Assembly (NCBI GenBank): GCA_026989655.1
Contig: JALSIX010000112.1
Span: forward strand, 1 to 53,437
Direction of reading: 5' to 3'
Length of the DNA stretch: 53,437 nucleotides
DNA from: Caldilineaceae bacterium
GTDB taxonomy: Bacteria; Chloroflexota; Anaerolineae; Caldilineales; Caldilineaceae
The first letter of the stretch is position 1. Each line of letters starts with the position of its first letter. The position numbers and the translations under genes were made by a program. Shown piece by piece: positions 35,274 to 44,015 of this stretch. The notes beneath the pieces are model-generated. The model ran no database searches, was not told where the DNA came from, and saw only the letters and a list, made by a program, of their open reading frames with translations.

Positions 35274-35303
35274 TTGTCGAAGCTGCCATGTGAATGTTAT
35301 GAT
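35274..35303 (+). promoter_or_regulatory. Promoter of the DUF4258-DUF2283 module
   Basis: TTGTCG (35274-35279) and TATGAT (35298-35303) with an 18-base spacer lie 37 bp upstream of the DUF4258 ATG. The region is A/T-rich relative to the surrounding genes. Confidence 0.45.
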
Positions 35304-35339
35304 GAGACAGGCAAAGCCCAGTTCAGGGAATGTCCGGCC

Positions 35340-35602
35340 ATGAAAGCGATCCGGTGGACAACCCATGCCCTGCGCAGCCTGGAGGAGCGGGAGATCGAGC
35401 GGGGCATGGTGGAGCATGTCCTGTTGCCCCCCAGCATGTGGCCCCCGATCCACCGGGCCGCTCCATCCGGATGCGGGTGTACTTCGATCCTGTTCTGCAG
35501 AAAGAGATGCTCCTACGGGTCGTGGTGGAAGAGACTGCAGACGAACTTGTCGTTGTCACTGTCTACAAGACTTCCCAGATCGACCGCTACCTGAAGGAGT
35601 GA
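35340..35602 (+). pseudogene. DUF4258 (toxin-like) gene with a frameshift in a C6 run
   Basis: The 5' half (frame of ATG 35340) encodes [31 protein letters not shown], a typical DUF4258 start with the conserved His and RLEER-like segment. The 3' half ([20 protein letters not shown] to the end SQIDRYLKE at 35602) continues the same domain in another frame. Adding one C to the run at 35427-35432 would restore a single 87-residue reading frame. This may be a real inactivating mutation, phase variation or a sequencing indel. DUF4258 proteins pair with DUF2283 proteins in probable toxin-antitoxin modules; the DUF2283 gene follows 5 bp downstream. Confidence 0.8.
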
Positions 35603-35607
35603 ACGCC

Positions 35608-35805
35608 ATGAAAGTGCTCTACGACAAGGAAACGGACACCCTTGTGATCACCCTCCGGGAAGAGCCCATCCGGGAAAGCACCGAACTGCGGCCCGGCGTC
35701 ATTGCCGATCTGGGCTATGACAACCAGCTCGTGCGTATCGAGATCCTGCGGGCATCGAAGACGGTGGAGAAAGCCACCGAGATGCAGTTCGCTGTCGAGG
35801 CCTAG
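35608..35805 (+). CDS. DUF2283 domain protein (partner of DUF4258)
   Basis: 65 residues: MKVLYDKETDTLVITLREEPI then ELRPGVIADLGYDNQLVRIEIL and ASKTVEKATEMQF, the complete DUF2283 fold of short beta strands. It starts 5 bp after the DUF4258 stop, with AAGGAG upstream. It is thought to be the antitoxin-like member of the pair. Its frame is intact although the partner is frameshifted. The module lies on the opposite strand inside an oppABC/oppDF system. Confidence 0.85.
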   Translation: MKVLYDKETDTLVITLREEPIRESTELRPGVIADLGYDNQLVRIEILRASKTVEKATEMQFAVEA

Positions 35806-35864
35806 CTGGGCAGTGCAACCAAGATCCCTGGCTCCCTCCTCTCCATTTCTTCCTCCTTCCCCTC

Positions 35865-36794
35865 CTACACCCCGTGCCGGCTCTGGGGATCCAGCACGTC
35901 CCGCAGGCCGTCCCCCAGCATGTTGAAGCCGAAGACCGTGAAGAACATGGCCAGCCCTGGGAAGGTGGAGTACCACCAGTAGTGGGGCAGGAAACGCCGG
36001 CCAAAGGCCACCATGGCGCCCCATTCCGGGGTGGGCTGCTGCGCGCCCACGCCGATGAAGCCCAACGCGGCCAGGTTCAGGATGGCGAAGCCGATGTCCA
36101 TGGAGGCCTTCACGATGATGGCCGAGAGCAGGTTGGGCAGGATGTGGCGGAAGAGGATGCGGGCGTGCCCCGCGCCGATGGCCCGGGCTGCCTCCACGTA
36201 GTCCTCCTCTCGGGCGGAGAGGACCTGGGCCTGGACCAGCCGTGCGTAGCCCGGCCACCAGGTGATGGAGAGGGCCAGCATGGCGTTGCGCACGCCGGGT
36301 CCCAGGGCCGCGGTGATGGCCAGGGCCAGGAAGATGCCCGGGAAGGTGAGCATGATGTCGGTGACGCGCATGATGACCTCGTTGACCCAGCCGCCGAAGT
36401 AGCCGGCCATGCCGCCCAGGGTCACGCCGATGGTGATGGCCACGATGAGGATGATGGCCCCCACCTGGAAGGAGATGCGGGTCCCCAGCACCACTCGGCT
36501 GAAGACATCCCGGCCCACCTCGTCCGTGCCGAAGGGATGTTCCCAACTGGGGGGCTGGAAGCGTTCGCTGATGTGCAGGGCGCCGGTGGCGTCCTCGGGA
36601 TGGGGCACCCACCAAGGGCCGGTGAGGGCCACCCCCACCAGGGAGAGCACCATCACCAGGCCCACCATGGAGAGCCGACTGCGCCGGAAGCGATGGATGC
36701 CCCGCCGCCATTCCTCCCACCAGCTCCGATGTTCCTCCCGCCACTGGGCCCACCCGCCCCTGCGGGGATCCAGGGAAAAGGATCGCGAGGTCAT
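35865..36794 (-). CDS. Oligopeptide/dipeptide ABC transporter permease (OppC/DppC-type), system 1
   Basis: 309 residues with a long basic amphipathic N-terminus, an OppC_N hydrophobic helix near 45 and the core containing HPFGTDEVGRDVFSRVVLGTRIS (the DppC hallmark), EAARAIGAGHARILFRHILPN (EAA loop) and the terminal GDGLRDVLDP. Six membrane segments. It lies 16 bp downstream of OppB. Transport presumably depends on the OppD/OppF ATPases encoded 0.6 kb further on, beyond the intervening plus-strand module. Confidence 0.94.
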   Translation of the reverse strand: MTSRSFSLDPRRGGWAQWREEHRSWWEEWRRGIHRFRRSRLSMVGLVMVLSLVGVALTGPWWVPHPEDATGALHISERFQPPSWEHPFGTDEVGRDVFSRVVLGTRISFQVGAIILIVAITIGVTLGGMAGYFGGWVNEVIMRVTDIMLTFPGIFLALAITAALGPGVRNAMLALSITWWPGYARLVQAQVLSAREEDYVEAARAIGAGHARILFRHILPNLLSAIIVKASMDIGFAILNLAALGFIGVGAQQPTPEWGAMVAFGRRFLPHYWWYSTFPGLAMFFTVFGFNMLGDGLRDVLDPQSRHGV

Positions 36795-36810
36795 GTCCCA
36801 CCTGTCCGTG

Positions 36811-37824
36811 CTATCCGTAGCGGATCCGTGGATCCAGCAGGCCGTAAAGCAGGTCCGTGGCCAGGTTGACCAGGGTGAAGAGCAGCCCCACGAAGAGGGT
36901 GATCCCCATGATGGGCTGGAAGTCCAGGGTCAGGGCCGAGTTCATGGCGTAGAGGCCGATCCCCGGCCAGTCGAAGACCGTCTCGATGAGCACCGAGCCC
37001 CCCAGGGAGTAGCCGAAGAGGAAGCCCAGCATGGAGACGGTGGCGATCAGCGCGTTCTTCAGCACGTACTTGAAGAGGATGATCCGCTCCGGGATGCCGT
37101 TGGCCCGGGCCATGCGCACGAAGTCCCGCTGGAGCACGTCCAGGATGTCCGAGCGCAGGAAGCGGGTGGTCAGGGCCAGGGCCAGGAGGGACTGGCAGAC
37201 CGCGGGCAGCAGAAGATGGCGCAGCGCGATGCGAAAGCTGGTCCAGTCGCCTCGGAGCAGGGTGTCCAGGATCAGCATGCCGGTGATCGTCTCCGGGTAG
37301 GGGACCCGGGCGTCGAACCGCCCGCTCACCGGGAGCACCCGCAGGTACTGGGCGAAGAGGAGCTGGAGCATGATGGCCAGCCAGAAGACCGGCATGCTGA
37401 TGGAGCCCAGGGCCAGGACCCGGGAGAGCTGATCCGGCCAGCGGTCTCGGTAGACCGCGGCCACCACCGCGCCGGGGATGCCCAGGACCACGGCCAGGAC
37501 CATGGAGACCAGCACCAGCTCCAGGGTGGCGGGGAAGTAGCGGCGCAGGTCCGTGGTCACCGGGCGGCCGTTCATCATGGAGCGGCCCAGATCCCCCTGG
37601 AGCACCCCCCGCATGTACTGGAGGTACTGGACCGGCAGGGGCTGGTCCAGGCCAAACGCCTCCCGCAGGCGCTGGATCTCCTCGGGCGAGGCCCGGGGAC
37701 CCGCGGCCAGCTTGACCGGGTCCCCGGGCACCAGTCGGGCCACGGTGAAGGTGACCAGGGAGAGCCCCACCAGGACGGGTACGATGAGCAGCAGCCGTCG
37801 CAGGATGTAGTAGCGCAGGTGCAT
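36811..37824 (-). CDS. Oligopeptide/dipeptide ABC transporter permease (OppB/DppB-type), system 1
   Basis: 337 residues. Standard DppB architecture: first membrane helix at the N-terminus (MHLRYYILRRLLLIVPVLVG), periplasmic LVPGDP motif near 32, QYLQYMRGVLQGDLGRS, EAA-like loop (FVRMARANGIPERIILFKYVLKN) and the ending LLDPRIRYG. It starts 12 bp after the OppA stop, so unlike the other binding-protein operons here there is no hairpin in the gap. Confidence 0.95.
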   Translation of the reverse strand: MHLRYYILRRLLLIVPVLVGLSLVTFTVARLVPGDPVKLAAGPRASPEEIQRLREAFGLDQPLPVQYLQYMRGVLQGDLGRSMMNGRPVTTDLRRYFPATLELVLVSMVLAVVLGIPGAVVAAVYRDRWPDQLSRVLALGSISMPVFWLAIMLQLLFAQYLRVLPVSGRFDARVPYPETITGMLILDTLLRGDWTSFRIALRHLLLPAVCQSLLALALTTRFLRSDILDVLQRDFVRMARANGIPERIILFKYVLKNALIATVSMLGFLFGYSLGGSVLIETVFDWPGIGLYAMNSALTLDFQPIMGITLFVGLLFTLVNLATDLLYGLLDPRIRYG

Positions 37825-37836
37825 GGTGGTCTTGGG

Positions 37837-39573
37837 TCAGGCGTCGGCCAGCCAGAGCCGCCAGAAGTCCACGCTGATGTCGCCGTAGTAGACGTAGCCC
37901 TGCACCCGCTCGCTCAGGCCCAGGATGTTGGGCATGACGTAGACGGGCAGGCCGGGGATCTCCTCCATGAGGATCCGCTGGAGATCCTGGACGATCTGCT
38001 CCTGCTCCCCGGGATCCACCGCGCCCCGCAGGGTCTCCACCAGGGTGTCCACCTGGGGGTTCCGGTAGAAATCGCAGGTCTGGAAGCTGCCACCGGTCTC
38101 CCGGTCCCAGCTCTTGGAATACCACTGCTCCGCGAACCAGTTGTAGGGGATGGGGCCCGCGTCCACGAAGATGTTGATCAGGTGGGGGCCCGTGTCGGGG
38201 AAGCCGCAGGCAGCCACCATGTCGGGCCAGACCTTGGGCACCATGTTCACCTTGATGTTGAACTTGCCCAACTGCTCCAGGAGGATGAGGCCCAGTTGCT
38301 CCTCGAAGTCCAGGCCGGTGACGTAGACGTAGTCCAGCTCGATGCCGCCGTCCTTCCAGGGGGTCTGGTCCAGGTGTTCCCGGGCCTTCTCCAGGTCGTG
38401 GCGGTAGAGGGGCTGGACGTCGGGATCGTGGTAGGGCACGCCCTCGGGGATGGGCCCCACCATGAGCTGGGCATGGCCGCCCAACACGTCCACCAGGGCC
38501 TCGTAGTCCATGGCATAGGCGATGAACTTGCGGAAGTGGAGATCCGAGGTGGGCTCCTTCTGGTTGTTCATCTTCACGTAGCCCGCCAGGAGGCCGAAGT
38601 TCTCCTCCACGCGGTAGCCGGGGGTGTTGGCGATGATGTCGATGTCGTCCGTGGAGATGGTGTCCGCGATGTCCACCTCCCCGGCCAGGAGGGCGATGCG
38701 CCGGTCCGCGGTCTCCCGGATGATGCGCCAGACGAAGCCGGCCAGGCGGCCTTTCCCGGGCCAGCCCTGCCAGTAGTCCGGCACGGCCTCGAAGACGTAG
38801 CGGTTGCCCGGCTCCCACTCCTTGATGACGAAGGGCCCCGAGCCGGCCTCGTTTTCCCGGAGCCAGGCCGCGCCCTCGTCGCCGGCCTGTTCGTGCTCCT
38901 TCACCTGCCTGGGGTTCACGATGGGCTGTTCGTGGTAGGCCAGCAGGCGGGGGAAGTCGCCGAAGGGGCTCTTGAGCACCATGCGCACGGTGGTGTCGTC
39001 CAGGGCCTGGATGCCGCTCTCGTCCAGGAAGGGGGCGATGACGCTGGAACGCTGTTTCTGGAAGCGCAGGGTGCGCTGGTAGGAGTAGACCACCGCCTCC
39101 GCGGTGACCGGATCGCCGTTGTGGAAGACCGCTCTGTCCGTCAGGTAGAAGATCCACTCGGTGGCGTCGTCCGAGCCCTCGTAGCGTTCACAGAGGCAGG
39201 GCTCGATGGGCTGGGGCCAGCCCCCCTCGAAGCGGAAGAGCCGGTCGTAGAGCTGCCGGCTCACTGCGCCGATGGAGTAGTCGGTCCGATCCGAGGGGTC
39301 GATGGTGGGGATGTCCTGGCCGGCCGCGTAGATGAGGACCTGGGGCTCGGACCCGGTGGGGGCCCCGGCCTGGGCCGTTGGACCGGGGCCGGCCTGGCTC
39401 CCGCCGGAAGGAGGGGGGGCCGGCGCGCAGGCGGCCAGGATGGCCTGGGCCGCGGAGAGGCCCCCCACCGCGAGCACGGTGCGGAGAAAGTCCCGGCGGC
39501 TCAGCTCGCCCCGGAGATAGCGATCCAGCAGGGCCTGGATCTCGGGGGATGGACGTGGAGATCGGGAACTCAT
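37837..39573 (-). CDS. ABC transporter substrate-binding protein, family 5 (OppA/DppA-type), Tat-type lipoprotein, system 1
   Basis: 578 residues from the ATG at 39573 (AAGGAGGA upstream). The N-terminus carries a charged leader, a twin-arginine motif SRRDFLR (25-31), a hydrophobic stretch and a lipobox LAAC (Cys49), so export is probably by the Tat route with lipid anchoring. The extracellular solute-binding family 5 domain follows (CLCERYEGSDDATEWIFYLTDRAVFHNGDPVTAEAVVYS pattern; about 85-560). It is the high-affinity receptor for system 1. It directly follows HyuB, linking this importer to ATP-dependent amidases. The ligand is unknown; cyclic amides or small peptides are plausible. Confidence 0.93.
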   Translation of the reverse strand: MSSRSPRPSPEIQALLDRYLRGELSRRDFLRTVLAVGGLSAAQAILAACAPAPPPSGGSQAGPGPTAQAGAPTGSEPQVLIYAAGQDIPTIDPSDRTDYSIGAVSRQLYDRLFRFEGGWPQPIEPCLCERYEGSDDATEWIFYLTDRAVFHNGDPVTAEAVVYSYQRTLRFQKQRSSVIAPFLDESGIQALDDTTVRMVLKSPFGDFPRLLAYHEQPIVNPRQVKEHEQAGDEGAAWLRENEAGSGPFVIKEWEPGNRYVFEAVPDYWQGWPGKGRLAGFVWRIIRETADRRIALLAGEVDIADTISTDDIDIIANTPGYRVEENFGLLAGYVKMNNQKEPTSDLHFRKFIAYAMDYEALVDVLGGHAQLMVGPIPEGVPYHDPDVQPLYRHDLEKAREHLDQTPWKDGGIELDYVYVTGLDFEEQLGLILLEQLGKFNIKVNMVPKVWPDMVAACGFPDTGPHLINIFVDAGPIPYNWFAEQWYSKSWDRETGGSFQTCDFYRNPQVDTLVETLRGAVDPGEQEQIVQDLQRILMEEIPGLPVYVMPNILGLSERVQGYVYYGDISVDFWRLWLADA

Positions 39574-39665
39574 GGTGTCCTCCTTGGGTGTTCGTGGAGC
39601 ACGATACGATGGATGGAAAGCTCGGATCTCCGCGGCGGTGGGGCAGAGGCCCCCCCGGTGGGGGT

Positions 39666-41357
39666 TCAGGCTCGGGCGGCCTTCTGCTGGCGTCTCCGTC
39701 GTTCCAGCCCGTAGTGGCGGTTGGCCTGTTCCAGGGTGATGTAGCCGTTCTTCAGGTCCTCCTCCACCTGCTCCAGAGGTCGTTGCATGGGGTCGCCCCA
39801 GCCCGCGCCGGTGGCGGTCATGATCTGGATCACGTCGTCCCTGTGCAGGGTGAGGCCATTGGCCACGGCGTAGCGCTCCGTCTCGCCGGTGGCCCGACGG
39901 ATGATGATGTGGTTCGCGGAGCCCGGCTGCCCACCCTCCAGGGGCCAGGGGGGGACCTTGGAGCGGGTGTAGGCGAAGGTGAGCCAGGCCTTGTCCGAGC
40001 GGATGCGGTAGTCGATGCGGACCCCTTTGCCGCCCCGGTGCAGGCCCGCGCCCCCGTCCTCGTCGTGGAAGCTCAGGTAGTCCACGGTGACGCCGTAGCG
40101 GGCCTCGGCCACCTCCGCGGGGCAGTTGTAGGTCTCTCCGTGGAAGGCGGAGAACTGGCCCGGGTTGCCGTCCTTGCGCGCGGAGCCACCCCACCCCCCC
40201 AGCTCCGGCTCGATGACCGCGTAGGTGCGGCCCGTGTCCGGGTGGATGCCGCCGAAGAGGGTGCCACAGATGGAGGAGAAGCTCCCCGCGGGCAGCCGAT
40301 CCGGCATGTGGGGGGCCATGCAGCGGATGATCAGGTCGTGGAGGCGGATGCCCAGCTCGTAGTAGATGCCCATGGCCGCGGGATACTCCGGATCGAAGAC
40401 GGTCCCCTTTCGGGTCAGGACCTGCAGGGGCCGGAAGGTGCCGCCGTTGGCCACCCGGTCCTGGGGCGAGGTGATGTTCTTGAAGGCCATCTGGCAGCCC
40501 ACCACTGTGTCGTCCCGGCTCATGTTGAAGGGCCCCTGGGACTGCTCCGGGTTGTCCCGCAGATCGACGACGAACTGGTCGTCGGTGATGGTGACAGTGA
40601 CCCGGTAGATCTGGCCGTCGTCCTGCTCCTCGGCCAGGGACCAGGTGCCCTTGGGGAGTTCCCGCAGGGCCCGGCGGCTCACCTGTTCGCCGTAGGCCAT
40701 GTACGCGTCCACCGCGTGGAGGAAGACATCCACGCCGTACTTGGCCACCAGCTCCCGGATGCGCCGCTCTCCTACCCGGACCGCGGCGATGCCGGCCCAC
40801 AGGTCCCCGGTGAGGAAGTCGGGCATGCGACAGTTCGCGGTGAGGATCTGGAAGACGGAGCGGATGGGCTCCCCCCGGGAGATGAGCTTGACGCCGGGAT
40901 AGATCATGCCCTCCTGGAAGATCTCCGTGGCCTCGGTGGACATGCTGCCCGGGACCATGCCCCCCACGTCGTTCCAGTGGGCGATGTTGGCCGTCCAGGC
41001 CACCAGCTCTCCCTCTGCGAAGACGGGCATGGTGAGGACCATGTCGTTCAGGTGGGTGACGCCGCCGTTGTAGGGATCGTTGGTGATGAAGATGTCCCCG
41101 GGTTCGATCTCCTCCTGGGGGTACTTCTCCAGGATCCGTTTCACCGTCTTGTCCAGCACTCCCACGAAGGCCGGGATCCCCGCGCCGGAGCCCGCGATCT
41201 CCCCGTGGCGGTCCGTGATGCCGGTGCCCATGTCCAGCACCTCGTAGATGATGGGGCTCATGGCGGTGCGGCGCAGGGCCGCGAACATCTCGTCCGCGGT
41301 GGCCTGCAGGGAGTTCTGGATGATCTCCAGGGTGATGGGGTCGTAGTGGCTTGTCAT
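39666..41357 (-). CDS. Hydantoinase B / oxoprolinase family subunit (HyuB)
   Basis: 563 residues from the ATG at 41357 with GAGGAGAAGG upstream. Conserved HyuB landmarks: MTSHYDPITLEIIQNSL start, SPIIYEVLDMGTGITD, GDIFITNDPYNGGVTHLNDM, FAEGELVAWTANIAHWNDVGG, and the C-terminal TATGAGWGDP...RPLEQVEEDL. It forms the catalytic complex with HyuA, which activates the ring carbonyl with ATP; products are N-carbamoyl amino acids or glutamate-like acids. HyuA (41580-43655) lies just upstream across a repeat-filled 222-bp gap. N-methylhydantoinase, acetophenone carboxylase and 5-oxoprolinase share this family, so the substrate is open. Confidence 0.94.
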   Translation of the reverse strand: MTSHYDPITLEIIQNSLQATADEMFAALRRTAMSPIIYEVLDMGTGITDRHGEIAGSGAGIPAFVGVLDKTVKRILEKYPQEEIEPGDIFITNDPYNGGVTHLNDMVLTMPVFAEGELVAWTANIAHWNDVGGMVPGSMSTEATEIFQEGMIYPGVKLISRGEPIRSVFQILTANCRMPDFLTGDLWAGIAAVRVGERRIRELVAKYGVDVFLHAVDAYMAYGEQVSRRALRELPKGTWSLAEEQDDGQIYRVTVTITDDQFVVDLRDNPEQSQGPFNMSRDDTVVGCQMAFKNITSPQDRVANGGTFRPLQVLTRKGTVFDPEYPAAMGIYYELGIRLHDLIIRCMAPHMPDRLPAGSFSSICGTLFGGIHPDTGRTYAVIEPELGGWGGSARKDGNPGQFSAFHGETYNCPAEVAEARYGVTVDYLSFHDEDGGAGLHRGGKGVRIDYRIRSDKAWLTFAYTRSKVPPWPLEGGQPGSANHIIIRRATGETERYAVANGLTLHRDDVIQIMTATGAGWGDPMQRPLEQVEEDLKNGYITLEQANRHYGLERRRRQQKAARA

Positions 41358-41399
41358 CGCCTTCTCCTCGACGGGAAAGGGTCTGTTGGAAGACAGGGA

Positions 41400-41585
41400 G
41401 CGTGACGAGTGATGCGTAATGAGTGAAATGCGTAATGGGTCATGAGAGTAAGATGAGCGATGCGTGATGCAGTGATGTGTGCTGGATGCTGTTCGGCCGA
41501 CCGGTTTGGGGAACAAGCCGGGCCACATACACACTCACCCCTTACCCCTTAACTCCTTAACTCTTAACTCCTTAACTCTTTACTC
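41400..41585. repeat. Heptamer repeat tracts (fourth locus), two opposed runs
   Basis: The left run (GTGACGA, GTGATGC, GTAATGA, GTGAAAT, GTAATGG and similar, about 41400-41480) and the right run (AACTCCTT, AACTCTT, AACTCCTT, AACTCTT, about 41540-41585) face each other in the gap between the HyuA and HyuB genes. About 60 bp of ordinary sequence separates them. No gene is seen in this gap. Confidence 0.65.
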
Positions 41586-43655
41586 GTTCCTCTGGGGGCC
41601 TGCCTGTCCTGCGGCCAACTCGATCCGGTAGTTCCCGTACTCGTCCAGGCGACAGTGGGCGTCTGGGGGGATCACCACCGTGGTCTCGGCCTCCTCCACC
41701 ACCGCGGGGCCGGCAAAGGCCATGCCGGGCTCCAGTCGGGCGCCGTCGTAGAGGGTGGCTCGGTGGACGCCCAGCTCCAGGAAGTCCACCTCCCGTTCTC
41801 CCTTGCGGGCCTCCTGGGGGTTCCGGTGGCTCAGGGGGCGGGCCTGGGGCTGGAGCTTGTCCACCTCTGCGAGGGCGATCAGGTGGAAGGTGACCAGCTC
41901 CACCGGCGCGTCCAGCCGGTAGGTGTACTCCCGTTCGTAGGCCGTGTGGAAGTGCTCCACGATGGCGCCCATCTGCTCCGGCCCGATGGGGCCTCCGGGC
42001 AGGTCGATCTCTGTGGAGTGTTCCTGGTTCTGGTAGCGGAGCCGGCCGTAGCGCAGGAAACGGATCCGGCTGGCCGGGATGCCCTCCGCGGCGTACGCCT
42101 GGAGGGCCTGCTCCTCCAGCTCCTGGAAGACCTGGGAGAGCTGCTCCGCGGCGCCTGGGCCATCCAGCTCCACGATCCGGGTCCGCAGGTAGTCCCGCCG
42201 CAGGTCCGTGAGGAGCATGCCCCAGGCCGAGAACACGCCGGCGTGGTTGGGGATGACGATGCGGGAGATGTTCAGCTCTCGGGCCAGCTCGCAGGCGTGG
42301 AGCCCGCCACCGCCGCCGAAGGCCACCAGGGCGAAGTCTCGGGGATCGTGGCCCCGGTTCACGGAGATGAGCTTGATTGCGTTCACCATGTTGTTGTTGG
42401 CCAGGCGGACGATGCCTCGGGCCGCCTGGGTGGGGGTCATGTCCAGCCGCTGGGCCAGCCGGCCCAGGGCCTGGGCCACCCCGGCCATGTCCGCGGCCAG
42501 GGTGCCGCCGCAGAAGTAGTCGGGGTTGATGCGGCCCAGGGCCAGGTTCGCGTCGGTGGTGGTGGCCTCCTGTCCTCCCAGGCCGTAGGCCGCGGGGCCG
42601 GGGCGGGCTCCGGCGCTCTGGGGCCCCACGTGGAGGCGTTGGAACTCGTCCACCCAGGCGATGGAGCCTCCTCCCTGGCCGATCTCCACCAGGTCCACCA
42701 CCGGCACCATGACCGGGTAGCCCGCGGAGGTCTGGCTCCGCTCCACGTAGTAGTCCGTGTTGAGCGTCACCTGGCCCCCGGTGATGAGGCCGCATTTCGC
42801 GGTGGTGCCGCCGATGTCGATGGCGATGATCTCGGGCTCGTCGATCAGGCGGCCCAGCGCGGCCGCGCCCCAGATGCCGCTGGCCGGGCCGGACTCGATC
42901 ATGGTGATGGGGATCTGGCGGGCGTTCTGGACCGTGTCCACGCCGCAGTTGGACTGCATGATGTAGGGCGTACAGGCCATGCCGGCCTGGGCCAGGCGGC
43001 CGGTGAGCCGATCCAGGTAGCGATGGGCCAGGGGCTGGACATAGGCCGAGAGGACCGTGGTGTTGGTCCGCTCGTACTCCCGCCACTCCCGGGTGATCTG
43101 GTGGGAGGCCACCACCGCGATCTCTGGCCACAGCCGGCGGACCTCGGCCAGGAGGGCCTCCTCGTGGGCCGCGTTCGCGTAGGCGTTCAGCAGGCAGATG
43201 GCCACCGCCTCCACCCCCTCGCCCCGGAAGTCCTCCAGGATGGCCGGCAGGCCCGAGAGATCCAGGGGGGCGGTCTCCTCGCCCCTGTAGTTGATCCGCC
43301 CGGGCACCTCCCGGCGCAGGTAGCGGTCCACGAAGGGCCTGGGCTTCTCGTACTCCAGGTTGAAGAAGTCGGGCCGGTTGCCTCGGCCGATCTCCAGGAC
43401 ATCTCGGAAGCCCTGGGTGGTGATCAGGCCGGTCCGGGCCCCTTTGCGTTCGGTGATGGCGTTGATGACCAGGGTGGTGCCGTGGACGAAGGCCGTGAAC
43501 TCCTGGGGTTCGATGCCCGCGGCCTGGATCACGTCCATGACGCCCTGCTCGAACTGGCCTGGGGTGGTGTGGCTCTTGGCCGTGTGGACCCGGCCGTCCG
43601 GGGCCACGTAGACCAGGTCGGTGAAGGTTCCACCGATGTCTGTGGCGACACGCAT
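41580..43655 (-). CDS. Hydantoinase A / oxoprolinase family subunit (HyuA), full length
   Basis: 691 residues from the ATG at 43655. N-terminal ATPase lobe MRVATDIGGTFTDLVYV, HGTTLVINAITERKGA near 75, GLITTQGFRDVLEIGRGNRPD, ESGPASGIWGA near 283, second phosphate motif IAIDIGGTTAKCGLI near 303, EIGQGGGSIAWVD, then the C-terminal hydantoinase/oxoprolinase domain and a beta-rich tail. ATP-dependent ring opening with HyuB. The stop of the upstream EthD-like gene shares one base with this ATG (TGATG), so translation is coupled. It is the counterpart of the shorter homologue at 31524-33077. Confidence 0.95.
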   Translation of the reverse strand: MRVATDIGGTFTDLVYVAPDGRVHTAKSHTTPGQFEQGVMDVIQAAGIEPQEFTAFVHGTTLVINAITERKGARTGLITTQGFRDVLEIGRGNRPDFFNLEYEKPRPFVDRYLRREVPGRINYRGEETAPLDLSGLPAILEDFRGEGVEAVAICLLNAYANAAHEEALLAEVRRLWPEIAVVASHQITREWREYERTNTTVLSAYVQPLAHRYLDRLTGRLAQAGMACTPYIMQSNCGVDTVQNARQIPITMIESGPASGIWGAAALGRLIDEPEIIAIDIGGTTAKCGLITGGQVTLNTDYYVERSQTSAGYPVMVPVVDLVEIGQGGGSIAWVDEFQRLHVGPQSAGARPGPAAYGLGGQEATTTDANLALGRINPDYFCGGTLAADMAGVAQALGRLAQRLDMTPTQAARGIVRLANNNMVNAIKLISVNRGHDPRDFALVAFGGGGGLHACELARELNISRIVIPNHAGVFSAWGMLLTDLRRDYLRTRIVELDGPGAAEQLSQVFQELEEQALQAYAAEGIPASRIRFLRYGRLRYQNQEHSTEIDLPGGPIGPEQMGAIVEHFHTAYEREYTYRLDAPVELVTFHLIALAEVDKLQPQARPLSHRNPQEARKGEREVDFLELGVHRATLYDGARLEPGMAFAGPAVVEEAETTVVIPPDAHCRLDEYGNYRIELAAGQAGPQRNE

Positions 43656-43999
43656 CACGGGCTCTCCTTCTCGCTGTCCTTGGCCTCGCTGACGAGGATC
43701 TCGCTCACCAGGAAGACCGGGTCCTTCAGCATCTTCAGGTCTTCCCGAAGCCGGGCCTGGGCCTCGGGGTCCAGGAAGTCCCGGTAGAAGCTCTCCAGAT
43801 CGGGCCAGTCGGCCGTGGTCATGAACCGATAGGGCGGCTCGGTGTCCTCGGGCCAACTGTCGCAGATGCGGACGAAGTCCGAGCGGAGGATGGCCGAGGC
43901 GGCCATGTTCTGGGCCTGGTGTTGGCCCAGCCGCCATGCCAGGAACTCCTCCTCGTCCACGAAGGGGTGTAGGTTGTAGAGCACGATGAGGCGGATCAT
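43655..43999 (-). CDS. Small EthD-like / dimeric alpha-beta barrel protein
   Basis: 114 residues beginning MIRLIVLYNLHPFVDEEEF and containing TTADWPDLESFYRDFLDPE and REDLKMLKDPVFLVSEIL, a ferredoxin-like fold typical of EthD and dimeric alpha-beta barrel proteins. These small proteins accompany catabolic operons as accessory enzymes or binding proteins. It lies 16 bp after the racemase stop and overlaps HyuA by one base, so it is firmly part of the hydantoin-type operon. Catalytic function cannot be assigned. Confidence 0.65.
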   Translation of the reverse strand: MIRLIVLYNLHPFVDEEEFLAWRLGQHQAQNMAASAILRSDFVRICDSWPEDTEPPYRFMTTADWPDLESFYRDFLDPEAQARLREDLKMLKDPVFLVSEILVSEAKDSEKESP

Positions 44000-44015
44000 G
44001 GCGGACTTCGTCCTT

